Assembly: GCA_017525805.1 (NCBI GenBank)
Contig: JAFXSH010000098.1
Coordinates: 1-32,419 of the forward strand
Source of the DNA: Clostridia bacterium
GTDB taxonomy: Bacteria > Bacillota_A > Clostridia > Christensenellales > Aristaeellaceae
Length of the DNA: 32,419 nt
Direction of reading: 5' to 3'
Shown: positions 32,279-32,419 of the stretch, piece after piece
How the letters are laid out: each line of letters starts with the position of its first letter
Position numbering within the stretch: the stretch's first letter is position 1
The notes under the pieces: generated by a model
The model's database searches: none
The model's input: only the letters and a program-made list of their open reading frames with translations
Told to the model about the DNA's origin: nothing
Program-made: the position numbers and the translations under genes

Positions 32279-32419
32279 TTATAATGGCCCCCATGTCAAG
32301 ACCACCAGCAAAAAATAATTGGTGAACAGACGGCACGTTAGGTGGCGGCAAGCAGCCATGAAAAGTTCATCCGCGAAAGTCCCTTGACAATGGGCGCCCG
32401 GTGCGGTTAGGCTGTCCGC
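32279..32419. other. Unrelated 141-base segment at the right edge, possible mobile-element end
   Basis: No homology to the interrupted Ig-like domain and no gene of its own that I can support. It contains GGCCCCCATGTCAAG (32286-32300) and CTTGACAATGGGCGCC (32383-32398), which are imperfect inverted copies of each other. A repeated element is a frequent reason for contig ends, but the family was not recognised. Confidence 0.4.

Noticed and set aside
1..32419. tRNA, rRNA, CRISPR array or riboswitch
   Set aside because: Intergenic regions are all under 300 bases and were read for cloverleaf ends, direct-repeat arrays and known leader motifs; none was seen, though a covariance search could not be run.

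Overview
The window looks like chromosomal DNA from a GC-rich, endospore-forming member of the Clostridia, probably an uncultured gut lineage. SpoIVA shows sporulation ability. Promoters are of the sigma-A TTGACA/TATAAT type and ribosome sites are strong GGAGG. The suggestion of a Christensenellales/Aristaeellaceae-like host rests on general protein style and is inference only. No rRNA, tRNA or CRISPR array was found, and no gene-free stretch exceeds 300 bases.

Layout. 1-3286 (-) is a GH2 beta-galactosidase that runs off the left edge. 3439-7684 (+) is a tight housekeeping operon: M19 dipeptidase, MTA/SAH nucleosidase, dCMP deaminase, LCP protein, HAD phosphatase and RlmH, with four of its junctions overlapping by 4-8 bases. 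7761-13398 (+) is a complete ABC importer of unknown substrate behind a consensus promoter: a DUF3798-type binding protein, an attenuating terminator, a double-NBD ATPase, two permeases and a small membrane-anchored protein. 13459-14306 (-) holds a UspA-like protein and a two-TM protein. 14419-15918 (-) is spoIVA. 16046-17818 (-) is an exported cysteine-repeat protein built from two exact-length 144-residue super-repeats. 18067-19362 (-) is htrA. 19564-23833 (-) is a uvrB-led operon with two GNAT genes and a PflX-like radical SAM gene. murA and ftsH follow on the + strand.

Just after ftsH lies a 15/16 match to the bacterial chromosome-segregation site parS (27307-27322). This suggests that the window lies in the origin-proximal domain, which agrees with rlmH, htrA and ftsH often being near oriC in Firmicutes.

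From 27372 to the right edge everything is on the - strand: a Gfo/Idh/MocA dehydrogenase, then a prophage late module (holin, small membrane protein, NlpC/P60-SH3 endolysin, SGNH hydrolase, Ig-like tail protein). The tail gene is cut inside its Ig-like domain at 32279. The last 141 bases are unrelated sequence with an internal inverted repeat, either a mobile-element end or an assembly junction.

The most interesting items are the DUF3798 transporter with its one-sided ATPase, the parS site, the interrupted tail gene, the 144-residue super-repeat protein with a possible ACG start, and palindromic or tandem operator-like sites at uvrB and htrA.
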